From the NCBI GenBank assembly GCA_937951875.1, contig CALGAN010000015.1:1-64000 (forward strand): a stretch of DNA of 64,000 bases, read 5' to 3'. The position numbers and the translations under genes are program-made. This document shows, piece after piece, positions 37,165 to 46,641 of this stretch. The notes under the pieces are model-generated. The model saw only the letters and a program-made list of their open reading frames with translations, did not search any database and was not told where the DNA came from. Numbering within the stretch: position 1 is the first letter of the stretch; each line of letters begins with the position of its first letter. This stretch comes from an uncultured Alkalilimnicola sp. (GTDB lineage Bacteria; Pseudomonadota; Gammaproteobacteria; Nitrococcales; AK92).

Positions 37165-38548
37165 TGACCACTCCGCCGAAGGTCAGCGCCAAAGTTTCGT
37201 CGTCGGATTCCTGGCGGTAGTTTTCGGCCAACGTGCGCGCCTGTTCGATCAGCTTATCACTACGTGCCGGTTGAAGGTCCTCCGGCACCCGCTGCCCCGT
37301 GCCCAAGTAGGCGACCGGCAGCTGATGGCGCAGCACCGCGGTCAGCGCACCGCCCAGGCTGGTGGCTTCGTCGAGCTTGGTGAGGATGCAGGCCACCGGC
37401 TTGACCCGGGCGAACGCCCGCACCGTCTCCGACAGCGCCGCCAGCTGGGCATTGGCCGACAGCACCAGGTAGCTGCGGATCGGCAGCCCGCTGGCGGCCA
37501 GGGTGTGGAACTGCTCCGACAGCCCCATGTCGCGCTGGCTCATGCCGGCGGTATCGATCAGCACCAGCCGCTTGTCGCGCAGATCGGCCAGCTGGGTCTT
37601 CAGCTCGGTCGGGTTGGTGGCGGTGTACACCGGCACGCCGAGGATGCGCGCGAAGTTGCGCAGCTGATCCTGGGCGCCGATACGGAAGTTGTCGGTGGTG
37701 AGCAGCGCCACGCTGTTACGGCCGTGCCGCAGCACGAAACGCGCCGCCAGCTTGGCGACCGTGGTGGTCTTGCCGACGCCGGTGGGGCCGACCATGGCGA
37801 CGATGCCGCCGCGGTCGAGGATGTCGTCGTTGGTCACCGGCGTGTTCTTGGCGATCACCGCCAGGGCCCGCTGGAAGGCCCGCTCCGGATCGGCCTCGCC
37901 GCCGAAGTGGTCGGCCAGCTTGCGGCAGACGTCGGCGCCCAGGCCGAGCTCGTGCAGCTGCCGCAGCAGCGTGGCGCGCACCGGCTGACGCCGCGCCTGC
38001 TGCTGCCAGTCGAGCAGCGACAGCTGGTTCTCGAACAGGCTGCGCAGCATCTTGAGCTCCTGGCGCATGGCCTGGATCGCGGGATCCTGGATCCATTCCA
38101 CCGCCGGCGCCACGCTCGGCTGCGGCCGGCTCTGCGGCTGCGGTTCCGGCTGCGGCGGCTCGGCGAAGGAAATGGCGTCGCTGAGATCGTCATCGACGCT
38201 CACGCTCAGGCGGGCGCCGCGCGGCGGCTCGGCGGGCGCAGCCGCTGGCCGCGCCTTCGCCGGCGCGGCGGCTGGCTGCTCGGGCCGCGCCGCTGTCCCC
38301 TGCTCGCCTTTCTGCGTGCGCTCTAGGACCTGCGCGAACAGGCTGGCCGGCCGCGTCTCCGCCGACGCCGCGGGCCGCTCGGCCGCCGCGGCCTGGATCA
38401 CCCGCTCGTCGTAGTCCACCGCCGCGACCACCTCGACCCCGCCCTCGACATTGCGGCTGGAGAGAATCACCGCCTCCGGACCCAGCTCCTCCCGCACCTT
38501 GCGGATGGCCTGGCGCATGTCCTGAGCAAAGACGCGTCTGATCTTCAT
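37148..38548 (-). CDS. flhF: Polar flagellum placement GTPase FlhF
   Basis: 466 residues: a basic N-terminal domain (MKIRRVFAQDMRQAIRKVREELG), a Pro/Ala linker (about 70-165) and an SRP-type NG GTPase (G1 GPTGVGKTTTVAKLA near 250, DTAGM near 330, TKLDEA near 390). It recruits the first flagellar parts to the pole. The start is the ATG at 38548 after AGGTGGGA; three upstream codons in the open frame are excluded. Confidence 0.95.
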   Translation of the reverse strand: MKIRRVFAQDMRQAIRKVREELGPEAVILSSRNVEGGVEVVAAVDYDERVIQAAAAERPAASAETRPASLFAQVLERTQKGEQGTAARPEQPAAAPAKARPAAAPAEPPRGARLSVSVDDDLSDAISFAEPPQPEPQPQSRPQPSVAPAVEWIQDPAIQAMRQELKMLRSLFENQLSLLDWQQQARRQPVRATLLRQLHELGLGADVCRKLADHFGGEADPERAFQRALAVIAKNTPVTNDDILDRGGIVAMVGPTGVGKTTTVAKLAARFVLRHGRNSVALLTTDNFRIGAQDQLRNFARILGVPVYTATNPTELKTQLADLRDKRLVLIDTAGMSQRDMGLSEQFHTLAASGLPIRSYLVLSANAQLAALSETVRAFARVKPVACILTKLDEATSLGGALTAVLRHQLPVAYLGTGQRVPEDLQPARSDKLIEQARTLAENYRQESDDETLALTFGGVVNAHDR

Positions 38549-38581
38549 AGTTCCCACCTACTGCCTTGCCGCCGCGTTGCG

Positions 38582-40693
38582 CTAGGCCCTGGTCATCTGG
38601 GCCTGGCCGATGTTGGCGACGATGCGAACCTGTTTGTCGTCCGGTACCTCGTTGTACGAGAGCACGTGCAGACTCGGGATGGCGTGCCGGGTCAGCCGGT
38701 ACAGCCAGCTGCGCAGCTGCGGCGAAGTCAGCAGCACCGCCGGTTGTCCCGCCATTTCCTGACGCTGCGCGCTCTCAGCCAGCGAACGCTGCAATCGCTC
38801 GGCCAACCCTGGTTCGAAGCCGCCGATGCCGCCGCTGGCGCCCTGGATGGTGTCTAGCAACAACTGTTCCAGCTGCGGATCGAGGGTGATCACTGGCAGC
38901 TCTTTTGCCATGCCGGCAATGCTTTGCACGATCATCCGACCCAGCGCCTCGCGTACCGCGACGGTCAATTGACTCGCGTCGCGGGTCCGGGTGCCGTGTT
39001 CCGTCAAAGCTTCGACGATGGTGCGGGTGTCGCGGACCGGTACCCGCTCCTCCAGCAGGTTCTGCATGACCTTGACCACCACCGACAGTGGCAAGGTGTT
39101 GGGCGTGAGCTCCTGGACCAGCTTGGGCTGGGACTGCGCCAGCATGTCCAGCAGCTTCTGGACCTCCTCGTGGCCGAGCAGCTGGTGGGCGTGGTTCTGG
39201 ATCACCTGCGACAGATGGGTGGCGACCACCGTGCTGGCGTCGACCACGGTGTAACCCATGGTCTGGGCGTAGTCGCGCTGGGCGGGGTCTATCCACACCG
39301 CCTCCAGCCCGAACGCCGGGTCGCGGGTGGGAATGCCCTGCAGGCGGCCCGCCACGCTGCCCGGATTGATCGCCAGCTCCTTGTTCGGCAGCACCTCGGC
39401 TTCGGCGATCGGCACGCCGTGCACGCTGATCCGGTACATGTTCGGGCCGAGATCGAGGTTGTCGCGGATGTGGACCGGCTGGATCAGGAAGCCGAGATCC
39501 TGCGACAGCTTCTTGCGTACGCCCTTGATGCGGGTCAGCAGCTGCCCGCCCTGCTTGCGGTCCACCAGGGGTATCAGTCCGTAGCCGACCTCCAACCCGA
39601 TCACGTCCACCGGCTGCACGTCGTCCCAGCTCAACTCCTTGGTCTCGGCCGAGGGCGCCTGGGCCGGCTCCGCGGGCCGGACCGCCGCGGCGGTCGACGC
39701 CATGGCCGCTTGCCGCTCCTTGACGATCATGCGATAGGCGACGTAGCCGCAAACCGCCGCGAACAGCAGGAACGGTACGTTGGGCATGCCGGGAATGAGG
39801 CCGATGAAGCCGATGATGCCGCCGGCCACCATCAGCACCCGCGGATTGCCCAGCAGCTGCTTCATGACCTCGCGGGTCATGTCCTGGGCCTTGGAAACGC
39901 GGGTGACCAACACGGCGGTGGCGGTGGACAGCACCAGCGCCGGAATCTGCGCCACCAGACCGTCGCCGATGGCCAGCAGCAGATAGGTCTTGCCGGCGTC
40001 GCCGAAGCTCATGTCGTGCTGCAGCACGCCCACCAGGATGCCGCCGATGATGTTGATGAACATGATCAGGATGCCGGCGATGGCGTCGCCGCGCACGAAC
40101 TTCGAGGCACCGTCCATGGAGCCGTAGAAGTCGGCCTCGGTGGCCACCTCGGCGCGGCGCTCGCGCGCCTGCTCCTGGGTGATGAGGCCGGCGTTGAGAT
40201 CGGCGTCGATGGCCATCTGCTTGCCGGGCATGGCGTCGAGCGTGAAGCGCGCCGACACTTCCGACACGCGTCCGGCGCCCTTGGTGATCACGATAAAGTT
40301 GATCACGGTGAGGATGGCGAACACCACGATGCCGATGGTGTAGTTGCCGCCCACCACGAACTCGCCGAACGACTCGATCACATGACCGGCAGCGCCCGTA
40401 CCCTCGTGGCCGTTGAGCAGCACCACGCGCGTGGAGGCGACGTTCAGCGCCAGTCGGAAAAGCGTCGCCACCAGGATGACCGTCGGGAAAATGACGAAGT
40501 CCAGCGGCCGCAGCGCGTAGATGCAGACCATCAGCACGATCAGGCTGAGGACGATGTTGAACGTGAACAACAAGTCCAGGGCCAGCGGCGGCAGCGGCAC
40601 CACGATCATGGCCAGCAGCGCCAGCACCAGCAGCGGCGTGCCCAGCCCGCGGCTGACGTAACTGCGTAAGTTGTTGAGAGCTAACGCGTTCAT
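38582..40693 (-). CDS. flhA: Flagellar export gate protein FlhA
   Basis: 703 residues: eight predicted N-terminal membrane helices (to about 330) with the FHIPEP-family stretch (FPTVILVATLFRLALNVASTR; GKQMAIDADL), then a cytoplasmic nonameric domain that docks chaperone-substrate complexes. Start ATG overlaps the flhB stop (ATGA). Confidence 0.97.
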   Translation of the reverse strand: MNALALNNLRSYVSRGLGTPLLVLALLAMIVVPLPPLALDLLFTFNIVLSLIVLMVCIYALRPLDFVIFPTVILVATLFRLALNVASTRVVLLNGHEGTGAAGHVIESFGEFVVGGNYTIGIVVFAILTVINFIVITKGAGRVSEVSARFTLDAMPGKQMAIDADLNAGLITQEQARERRAEVATEADFYGSMDGASKFVRGDAIAGILIMFINIIGGILVGVLQHDMSFGDAGKTYLLLAIGDGLVAQIPALVLSTATAVLVTRVSKAQDMTREVMKQLLGNPRVLMVAGGIIGFIGLIPGMPNVPFLLFAAVCGYVAYRMIVKERQAAMASTAAAVRPAEPAQAPSAETKELSWDDVQPVDVIGLEVGYGLIPLVDRKQGGQLLTRIKGVRKKLSQDLGFLIQPVHIRDNLDLGPNMYRISVHGVPIAEAEVLPNKELAINPGSVAGRLQGIPTRDPAFGLEAVWIDPAQRDYAQTMGYTVVDASTVVATHLSQVIQNHAHQLLGHEEVQKLLDMLAQSQPKLVQELTPNTLPLSVVVKVMQNLLEERVPVRDTRTIVEALTEHGTRTRDASQLTVAVREALGRMIVQSIAGMAKELPVITLDPQLEQLLLDTIQGASGGIGGFEPGLAERLQRSLAESAQRQEMAGQPAVLLTSPQLRSWLYRLTRHAIPSLHVLSYNEVPDDKQVRIVANIGQAQMTRA

Positions 40694-41844
40694 ACCGGCT
40701 TACCGCGCTTGCGCAAGTACTCCACCAGTTCTTGGGGGACTTCCGGCTGCGGTCGTTGCGGCCACTGCCCATGCAGGCCGGCGGTACGCAGCTGGAAGAT
40801 GTAGGCCAGCACCTGAGCGCAGGCCAGGTACAATCCGGCGGGAATCTCCCGCTCCAGGTCGGTGGTGTAATACAAAGCACGTGCCAGCGGCGGCGCCTCG
40901 AAAATCGGCACCTTGTGCTCGGCGGCCAGCTCGCGGATGCGCGCCGCCATCAGATCGGTGCCCTTGGCCACTACCTGCGGCGCGCGCATCTTGAGCTGGT
41001 CGTACTTGAGCGCGACCGCGTAGTGGGTCGGGTTGGTGACCACCACGTCGGCCTTGGGCACGTTCTCCAGCATGCGGCCCTGGGCTATCTGCCGCTGCAT
41101 CTGCCGCAGCCTGCCCTTGACCTCCGGCTTGCCCTCGGTCTCCTTGTACTCGTCCTTGACCTCCTGCTTGGTCATCTTCAGCTTGTTGCGCAGGTCCCAG
41201 AGCTGATACGGAACGTCCACCGCCGCCACCAGCACCAGCGCCGCCGACAGCAGGAAGAAGGCGCGGAAGAACAGCGCCATGCCGTGCGCCAGGCCGGTCT
41301 CCAGCGACTCGCCGCCGAGCGCGACGAAATCCTGACGGTGCCACCACAGCATCGCCACGCCGACCGCGCCGACGATGGCCACCTTGATCAACGACTTCAG
41401 CAGCTCGATCAGCGCGCGCAGCGCGAACATGCGCTTGAGCCCCTTGAGCGGATCGAGCTTCTCCAGCTTGGGCATCCACGCCTGGGTGTTGAACGACCAG
41501 CCGCCCAGCGCCACCGAGGCGCCGATCGCCACCACCACCATGATCAGCGCGAACGGCGCCACCACCAGCAGCCCCTCGGCGATCGAATGCTGCAGCAGCC
41601 GCAGCGGCGCGCCGGGATCGAAGATGGTTTCGCGGCTCAGGCGGAAATTACGCTCGATGACGTCGGTAAGGCCGCGGCCCATGAAGTCGCCGAGCATCAT
41701 CAGCGCCGCCGCCGCCGCCAGCATGACCAGCGTGGTGTTGAGCTCGCGCGAGCGCGGAATCTGGCCTTTCTCTTTCGCCTCGCGCCGACGTTTCTCGGTA
41801 GGTTGTTCTGTGCGTTCTTGGCCGTCTTCGTTTTCCTGAGCCAT
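40690..41844 (-). CDS. flhB: Flagellar export switch protein FlhB
   Basis: 384 residues: a basic N-terminus (RTEQPTEKRRREAKEKGQIPRS), four membrane helices, and the cytoplasmic autoprotease domain with intact NPTH near residue 270. Cleavage there switches export from hook to filament substrates in response to FliK. The C-terminal domain has a stand-alone paralog at 26349-26675. Confidence 0.97.
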   Translation of the reverse strand: MAQENEDGQERTEQPTEKRRREAKEKGQIPRSRELNTTLVMLAAAAALMMLGDFMGRGLTDVIERNFRLSRETIFDPGAPLRLLQHSIAEGLLVVAPFALIMVVVAIGASVALGGWSFNTQAWMPKLEKLDPLKGLKRMFALRALIELLKSLIKVAIVGAVGVAMLWWHRQDFVALGGESLETGLAHGMALFFRAFFLLSAALVLVAAVDVPYQLWDLRNKLKMTKQEVKDEYKETEGKPEVKGRLRQMQRQIAQGRMLENVPKADVVVTNPTHYAVALKYDQLKMRAPQVVAKGTDLMAARIRELAAEHKVPIFEAPPLARALYYTTDLEREIPAGLYLACAQVLAYIFQLRTAGLHGQWPQRPQPEVPQELVEYLRKRGKPV

Positions 41845-41893
41845 GGGGCCGCCTCGTCACGGTGACGCCGGATTGACGGATACCGGCCACGGC

Positions 41894-41910
41894 TACAGGA
41901 ATCGTGCCAA
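41894..41910 (-). promoter_or_regulatory. Imperfect sigma-54-like site upstream of flhB
   Basis: TTGGCACG on the minus strand is a perfect minus-24 element, but the minus-12 reads CTGTAG with GT instead of the near-invariant GC. It sits 50 bases before flhB in the 110-base fliR-flhB gap. Confidence 0.35.
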
Positions 41911-41954
41911 CGCCCCGACGGGGCTTCGGGAAGGCGTGGAAAACGATACGGCGC

Positions 41955-42731
41955 TCAGCCGCCCAGCAACCGGCGCGCCGCGCCGAACGCCTGCCCCCAC
42001 AGCTCCATCAGCCGCGGTTGCAGCACCGGCAGCACCAGCAGCAGCAACGCCAGAAAACCGACCAGCATGGTCACCGGAAAGCCGACCGAGAAGATGTTCA
42101 TCTGCGGCGCGGCCCGAGTCATCACGCCCATGGCCAGCTGCACCACCAGCAGCACCGCCACCGCCGGCAGCGCCAGCAGCACGCCGCCGGCGAACATCTG
42201 CGAAGCGAAGGCGGCCACGCCGAGGAAATCGTGGCGCGCCAGGCCGACGCCGCCCACCGGCAGCGAGCGGAAACTCTCGGCCAGCAGTTCGATCAGGATC
42301 AGATGGCCGCCCAGGCTCAGGAACAGCAGCGAGGCGACGATCACCAGGAACTGCGAAATCACGGGCAGGGTCATGCCGCTCTGCGGATCGACCATGGTGG
42401 CGAAGCCCAATCCCATGTTCAGGCCGATCGTCTCGCCGGCGATGGCGGCGGCCTGGAACGCCATGGCCAGCACCAGCCCCAGCAGCATCCCGGCCAGCAG
42501 CTCCTGCGCGCCGATCAGCGCCGCCTCCACCGACAGCAGATCGACCGCCGGCACCGGCCCGACCGCCGGCATCACCGCCACCGCCAGCGCCAGGCTGAAT
42601 AGAATCCGCACCCGCACCGGCACCTGCAGATTGGCGAACAGCGGCGCGGTGATCAGCAGCGCGCCGATGCGGATCCACGGCCAGACGAAGCCGCCGATCC
42701 AGGCGGCGATCTGAGCGTCGGTGAAGTGCAT
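41955..42731 (-). CDS. fliR: Flagellar export gate protein FliR
   Basis: 258 residues, strongly hydrophobic with six or so helices; contains ETIGLNMGLGFATMVDPQSG and the SVGFPVTMLVGFLALLL stretch. With FliP and FliQ it forms the export channel. A 172-base gap separates it from fliQ, unusual for this operon. Confidence 0.95.
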   Translation of the reverse strand: MHFTDAQIAAWIGGFVWPWIRIGALLITAPLFANLQVPVRVRILFSLALAVAVMPAVGPVPAVDLLSVEAALIGAQELLAGMLLGLVLAMAFQAAAIAGETIGLNMGLGFATMVDPQSGMTLPVISQFLVIVASLLFLSLGGHLILIELLAESFRSLPVGGVGLARHDFLGVAAFASQMFAGGVLLALPAVAVLLVVQLAMGVMTRAAPQMNIFSVGFPVTMLVGFLALLLLVLPVLQPRLMELWGQAFGAARRLLGG

Positions 42732-42765
42732 GTCAGCCTCGAGCCCCCGTTACCGGATCCGTTCC

Positions 42766-42799
42766 CTCCCCCCTCGCGGGGGAGAGCGTAGCGAGGGGG
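42766..42799. repeat. GC-rich inverted repeat in the fliQ-fliR gap
   Basis: CCCCCTCGC (42769-42777) and GCGAGGGGG (42791-42799) are perfect inverted arms; alternatively CTCCCCC (42766-42772) can pair with GGGGGAG (42778-42784). The arrangement resembles dispersed REP-like intergenic repeats. The rest of the 172-base gap (42732-42903) shows no gene. Confidence 0.6.
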
Positions 42800-42903
42800 C
42801 TGACAGGACGAAGGGGGCAAACAACCCGCGCAGCACAACGCACGACACCGGAAACTGGACGCCCTCCCCCGCCTTCGCGACCGCTGAGCGCATGCGCCAA
42901 AAC

Positions 42904-43182
42904 CTAGTGCGCGTAGCCGACCAGCTCCGGGATGCCGGTGAACAGCCCGTGCGTGAAGTCCAGCAACACGGTCAGCATCCACGGCGCGGCGATGAACAGC
43001 GTCAGCGCCAGCACCGCCAATTTCGGCACGAAGCTCAGGGTCTGCTCGTTGATCTGGGTGGCGGCCTGGAACATGCCGATCACCAGACCGGCGGCCAGTG
43101 CCGCCAGCAACGCCGGCGCGGCCAGCAGCACCACCACCCACAGGGCGCGGTGACCGAGTTCGACGACGAGATCCGGAGTCAT
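42904..43182 (-). CDS. fliQ: Flagellar export gate protein FliQ
   Basis: 92 residues with two membrane helices (VVVLLAAPALLAALAAGLVIG; LAVLALTLFIAAPWMLTVLL) joined by the conserved QAATQINEQTLSFVPK loop. Forms the export channel with FliP and FliR. Confidence 0.96.
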   Translation of the reverse strand: MTPDLVVELGHRALWVVVLLAAPALLAALAAGLVIGMFQAATQINEQTLSFVPKLAVLALTLFIAAPWMLTVLLDFTHGLFTGIPELVGYAH

Positions 43183-43196
43183 GCGACGGCTCCTCG

Positions 43197-43976
43197 CTAG
43201 ATGAAAAAGCTGGCGGCGAGCGTGCCCATGATCAGCGACCAGCCGTCCACCAGGACGAACAGCATGATCTTGAACGGCAAGGAAATGATCATGGGCGACA
43301 GCATCATCATGCCCATCGACATCAGCACGCTGGCCACCACCAGGTCGATCACCAGGAACGGCAGGAAGATGATGAAGCCGATCTGAAAGGCGGTCTTGAG
43401 CTCGCTGGTGAGGAAGGACGGAATCAGGATCGACAGCGGCAGCTGATCGGGGCTCTCCACCGGCTCGCGCTGGGCGATGCGCATGAACAGCGCGATATCG
43501 CTCTCCCGGGTCTGCGCCACCATGAACTTGCGCAGCGGCTGCGATGCCGCCTTCAGCGCCTGATCCGACGGCAGCTGCTCGTTCAGATAGGGCTGCAGCG
43601 CCACCGTGTTTATCTCCTCGAACACCGGCGCCATGACGAACAGCGTGAGGAACAGCGCCAGCCCTATCAGCACCTGGTTGGACGGCGCGGCGGCGGTGCC
43701 CAGCGCCGTACGCAGCAGGCTCAGGACGATGATGATGCGGGTGAACGCGGTCATCATGAGCAGCGCTGCCGGCAGCAGCGTCAGCAGCGTCATGAAGACC
43801 AGGATCTGGAAGCTCACGCTGTACGTTTCACCGGCAGCGGTGTTCTGAACGGTGAAAGCCTCCAGCGCCGGCACCGCCCCTTGCGCCGCCGCCGACAGCG
43901 GCGTCAGCGCCAGCAGCGCCAAGCCCAGGCCGCGCAGCCAGCGGCGGCCGTTGAAACCCGCGATGTGGAGGAGCAC
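43197..43976 (-). CDS. fliP: Flagellar export gate protein FliP
   Basis: 259 residues: a cleavable signal sequence (to about 31, ending SAAAQG), then FliP core segments [27 protein letters not shown] and [22 protein letters not shown]. The start is GTG 43976, five bases after the fliO stop; the same frame is open to 44414 but lies inside fliO. The ribosome site is weak, suggesting coupling to fliO translation. Confidence 0.95.
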   Translation of the reverse strand: MLLHIAGFNGRRWLRGLGLALLALTPLSAAAQGAVPALEAFTVQNTAAGETYSVSFQILVFMTLLTLLPAALLMMTAFTRIIIVLSLLRTALGTAAAPSNQVLIGLALFLTLFVMAPVFEEINTVALQPYLNEQLPSDQALKAASQPLRKFMVAQTRESDIALFMRIAQREPVESPDQLPLSILIPSFLTSELKTAFQIGFIIFLPFLVIDLVVASVLMSMGMMMLSPMIISLPFKIMLFVLVDGWSLIMGTLAASFFI

Positions 43977-43981
43977 TGGTT

Positions 43982-44455
43982 CTATTTCTCGCCCTGCGAC
44001 TGCATCGCTCTGCGCAGCCGCTCCGCAAACGAAACGTCCTGTGCCTTGGCCGACGCCACCGGCGGCGTGCCCAGCCCGTCCAAAGGCTTGTCCAGCACAT
44101 GCAAGGTCTGTACCCGGCCGGGAGCGACCCCCAACAGCAGCTGCTGGTCGCCGACCTGCAGCAGCACCACCCGCTCGCGCTGCCCGACCGCCACGCCGGC
44201 CAGCACCCGCAGCTGCCCGCCGCCGCTGCCGCCGACCGCTCCCATGCGCCGCAGCATCCAGGCCAGCCCGACGATGGCGGCGATCACCACCGCCAAGCCG
44301 AAGATCAGCCGCAGCAGCGAACCGGCGTCGACACTCGGCGCGGCGGGCGCCTGCTGGGCGGCGGTGGCGGCGGTGGCCGTCAAAACACCGACGATCGGGA
44401 CCAGCGAGCGCCAAATCTTTGATCGGGTCGGAACGAGCGCTTTAGACAAGGACAT
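43982..44455 (-). CDS. fliO: Flagellar biosynthesis protein FliO
   Basis: 157 residues: signal-like N-terminus, one membrane helix ([22 protein letters not shown], about 45-66) and the cytoplasmic FliO domain ([29 protein letters not shown]). Helps assemble FliP. The ATG at 44455 is chosen over an open frame to 44563; no strong ribosome site is visible. Confidence 0.9.
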   Translation of the reverse strand: MSLSKALVPTRSKIWRSLVPIVGVLTATAATAAQQAPAAPSVDAGSLLRLIFGLAVVIAAIVGLAWMLRRMGAVGGSGGGQLRVLAGVAVGQRERVVLLQVGDQQLLLGVAPGRVQTLHVLDKPLDGLGTPPVASAKAQDVSFAERLRRAMQSQGEK

Positions 44456-44564
44456 GCGGATACACCAACATCGAGAGAGTGGCCATCGCTGGCCTGGACG
44501 GTGGCCGGGAAAGACGTGAGGACCGTGGCTGCTGGCGAAGGCCCTGCCCTCGCCAGGCGCCATC

Positions 44565-44591
44565 GGCCCCGCCGGCGAGCGCGGCGGGGCC
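44565..44591. other. Hairpin in the fliN-fliO gap
   Basis: A perfect 9-bp stem GGCCCCGCC/GGCGGGGCC with a nine-base loop directly follows the fliN stop on the minus strand. There is no T-tract, so it is not a classical terminator. It may protect or attenuate mRNA between fliN and fliO. Confidence 0.45.
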
Positions 44592-44598
44592 TTCGCCT

Positions 44599-45003
44599 CT
44601 AGCGCAGCTTCTTCACCCGCTCGGCCGGACTGACCACGTCGGTCAGGCGAATGCCGAAGCGCTCGTTCACCACCACCACTTCGCCGTGAGCGATCAAGGT
44701 GCCGTTGACCAGCACGTCCAGCGGCTCGCCGGCCAGGCGGTCGAGCTCCACCACCGAGCCTTGATTGAGCTGCAGCAGGTTGCGGATCGGGATCTTGGTG
44801 CGGCCGATCTCCATGGACAGCGTCACCGGAATGTCGAGGATCACATCCAGGTTGAGCTCCTCGTCGACCGGCTCCTTGGTGGGATCCTCCTGCAATTCCT
44901 CGAGCGGGGCCGGCTGCGCCTTGTCCCTCTTGGCGTCGACGGCCGCCTGCTCGGCCATGGCCGCCGCCCAGTCGTCGTCGAGTCGATTGATTTCGTCGCT
45001 CAT
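44599..45003 (-). CDS. fliN: Flagellar motor switch protein FliN
   Basis: 134 residues: an acidic N-terminal extension (about 1-55) and the SpoA C-ring domain (LDVILDIPVTLSMEIGRTKI, RFGIRLTDVVSPAERVKKL). Start overlaps the fliM stop. Confidence 0.96.
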   Translation of the reverse strand: MSDEINRLDDDWAAAMAEQAAVDAKRDKAQPAPLEELQEDPTKEPVDEELNLDVILDIPVTLSMEIGRTKIPIRNLLQLNQGSVVELDRLAGEPLDVLVNGTLIAHGEVVVVNERFGIRLTDVVSPAERVKKLR

Positions 45004-46013
45004 TTCGGTTGTCTCAGATTCGGGATGAGATCGCGATCACCCGGCCGGCGGACCGTACCGGTGATCTTCACCGCGTTGCTACCGTCGAACACGCCGAAGC
45101 GCCCCTTGAACACCGGAATGTCCTCGGCGAACACGGTGACCAGCTCCGGCATCTCGATGGGAATGATGTCGCCCGGCCGCAGGTTACGCAGATCGCGCAG
45201 GCTGATGTCGACCTCGGTGAGCAGCGCGGAAATGGTCACCATGGCCGACTTCATTTCCTCGCGCAGCGAGCGGGTCCAGCGCTCGTCGACTTCGTTGCGG
45301 TCGCTCTGCACGCCGGCGTCGAGCAAATCGCGGATCGGCTCGATCATGGTGTAAGGCAGGGTGACGTGCAAATCCCCGCCGCCGCCTTCCAGCTCCACCC
45401 GGAACCGGCTCACCACCACCACCTCGGTGGGGCTGACGATGTTGGCGAACTGCGGGTTGACCTCGGAGCTCTGGTACTCGAACTCCACGTTCAGCACCGG
45501 CCCCCAGGCCTGCTTGAGGTCGATGAACGCCTGGTTGAGCACGTTGCGGATCACCCGCTGCTCGGTGGCGGTGAATTCCCGTCCCTCGATCTTGGCGAAG
45601 AACCGGCCGTCGCCGCCAAAGAAATTGTCCACCAGGATGAACACCAGCTTGGGATCGACCACGAACAAGCCGGTGCCGCGCAACGGCTGCACCTTCACCA
45701 GATTCAGGCTGGTGGGTACGTACAGGGTGTGGACGTACTCGCCGAACTTCATCATCTCCACACCGCCCACCGACACCTCCGGCGTGCGGCGCAGCATGTT
45801 GAACAGGCCGATGCGGAACAAGCGGGCGAAGCGCTCGTTGATCATCTCCAGCGTGGGCATGCGCCCACGCACGATGCGCTCCTGTGAATTGAAGTCGTAG
45901 GCGCGGACTTGGCCGTCGGGCCCCTGGTCCTGCTCGGTTTCGACCGTACCGTCGTCGATACCGTGCAGCAGCGCGTCGATCTCGTCTTGACTGAGAATGT
46001 CGTGAGTGGCCAT
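45000..46013 (-). CDS. fliM: Flagellar motor switch protein FliM
   Basis: 337 residues: the N-terminal CheY-P-binding peptide LSQDEIDALL (7-16), a middle CheC-like domain interacting with FliG (EMMKFGEYVHTLYVPTSLNLVK) and a C-terminal SpoA domain. Two bases from fliL. Confidence 0.97.
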   Translation of the reverse strand: MATHDILSQDEIDALLHGIDDGTVETEQDQGPDGQVRAYDFNSQERIVRGRMPTLEMINERFARLFRIGLFNMLRRTPEVSVGGVEMMKFGEYVHTLYVPTSLNLVKVQPLRGTGLFVVDPKLVFILVDNFFGGDGRFFAKIEGREFTATEQRVIRNVLNQAFIDLKQAWGPVLNVEFEYQSSEVNPQFANIVSPTEVVVVSRFRVELEGGGGDLHVTLPYTMIEPIRDLLDAGVQSDRNEVDERWTRSLREEMKSAMVTISALLTEVDISLRDLRNLRPGDIIPIEMPELVTVFAEDIPVFKGRFGVFDGSNAVKITGTVRRPGDRDLIPNLRQPK

Positions 46014-46015
46014 GA

Positions 46016-46522
46016 CTACTGCATCACGAAGCCGGTGAAGTACAGATCCTCGATCCGGCCGGGCACCATACGCGTCTCCAACACCCTGTTGATCTCGTTC
46101 AGCGCTTCCTGACGCAAGGCCTGCTTGCCCTCGACCGACATCAACTGCTCATAGTTCTTGCTGCTGAGCAGCATGAGCAGGTTGTTGCGTATGACCGGCA
46201 TGTGCAGCTCGACCGCCTCCTTCACTAGCGGATCCCGGGTCATGAGCTGCACGGTCACCTGCAGGAAGCCGATACGGCCTTGGCGGTCGATATTGACCAC
46301 CAGGGGCGGATCCAGCGGCAGGTACAACGGCGGCCGCGCCGGCATCATCGGCGGCGCCTCGGTGTTGTAGGCGGCCGCCGGCGGCTGCCCGACCACGCCG
46401 GCGAAGAACAGCGCTGCCGTGGCCGCCGCGCCCAGCAGCAGCACCAATACCACGATGATCCCCAGCGCCAGCTTGGAAACCCCGGGTTGTTGGGGCGGCG
46501 GCGCTATCTTCGCATCCGACAT
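46016..46522 (-). CDS. fliL: Flagellar basal-body-associated protein FliL
   Basis: 168 residues: a short cytoplasmic N-terminus, one membrane helix (about 17-42) and a periplasmic domain (YLPLDPPLVVNIDRQGRIGFLQVTVQL) related to stomatins; it surrounds stators. The start is the ATG at 46522, seven bases after GAGGAG. Confidence 0.95.
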   Translation of the reverse strand: MSDAKIAPPPQQPGVSKLALGIIVVLVLLLGAAATAALFFAGVVGQPPAAAYNTEAPPMMPARPPLYLPLDPPLVVNIDRQGRIGFLQVTVQLMTRDPLVKEAVELHMPVIRNNLLMLLSSKNYEQLMSVEGKQALRQEALNEINRVLETRMVPGRIEDLYFTGFVMQ

Positions 46523-46641
46523 CCAAACGCTCCTCAACGGTCAATGGCCGGCTCGCCGGGAGCCCTGCCAGGAATCCAACACCTGTGCCGCGGCGCCAAT
46601 ATTCCGACACCACCGCGGCGCTAGCGCCGAAACGCCGGCGC

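Noticed and set aside
43977..44414. Long N-terminal extension of fliP
   Set aside because: Lies inside fliO in another frame; FliP similarity and a signal peptide begin at GTG 43976.
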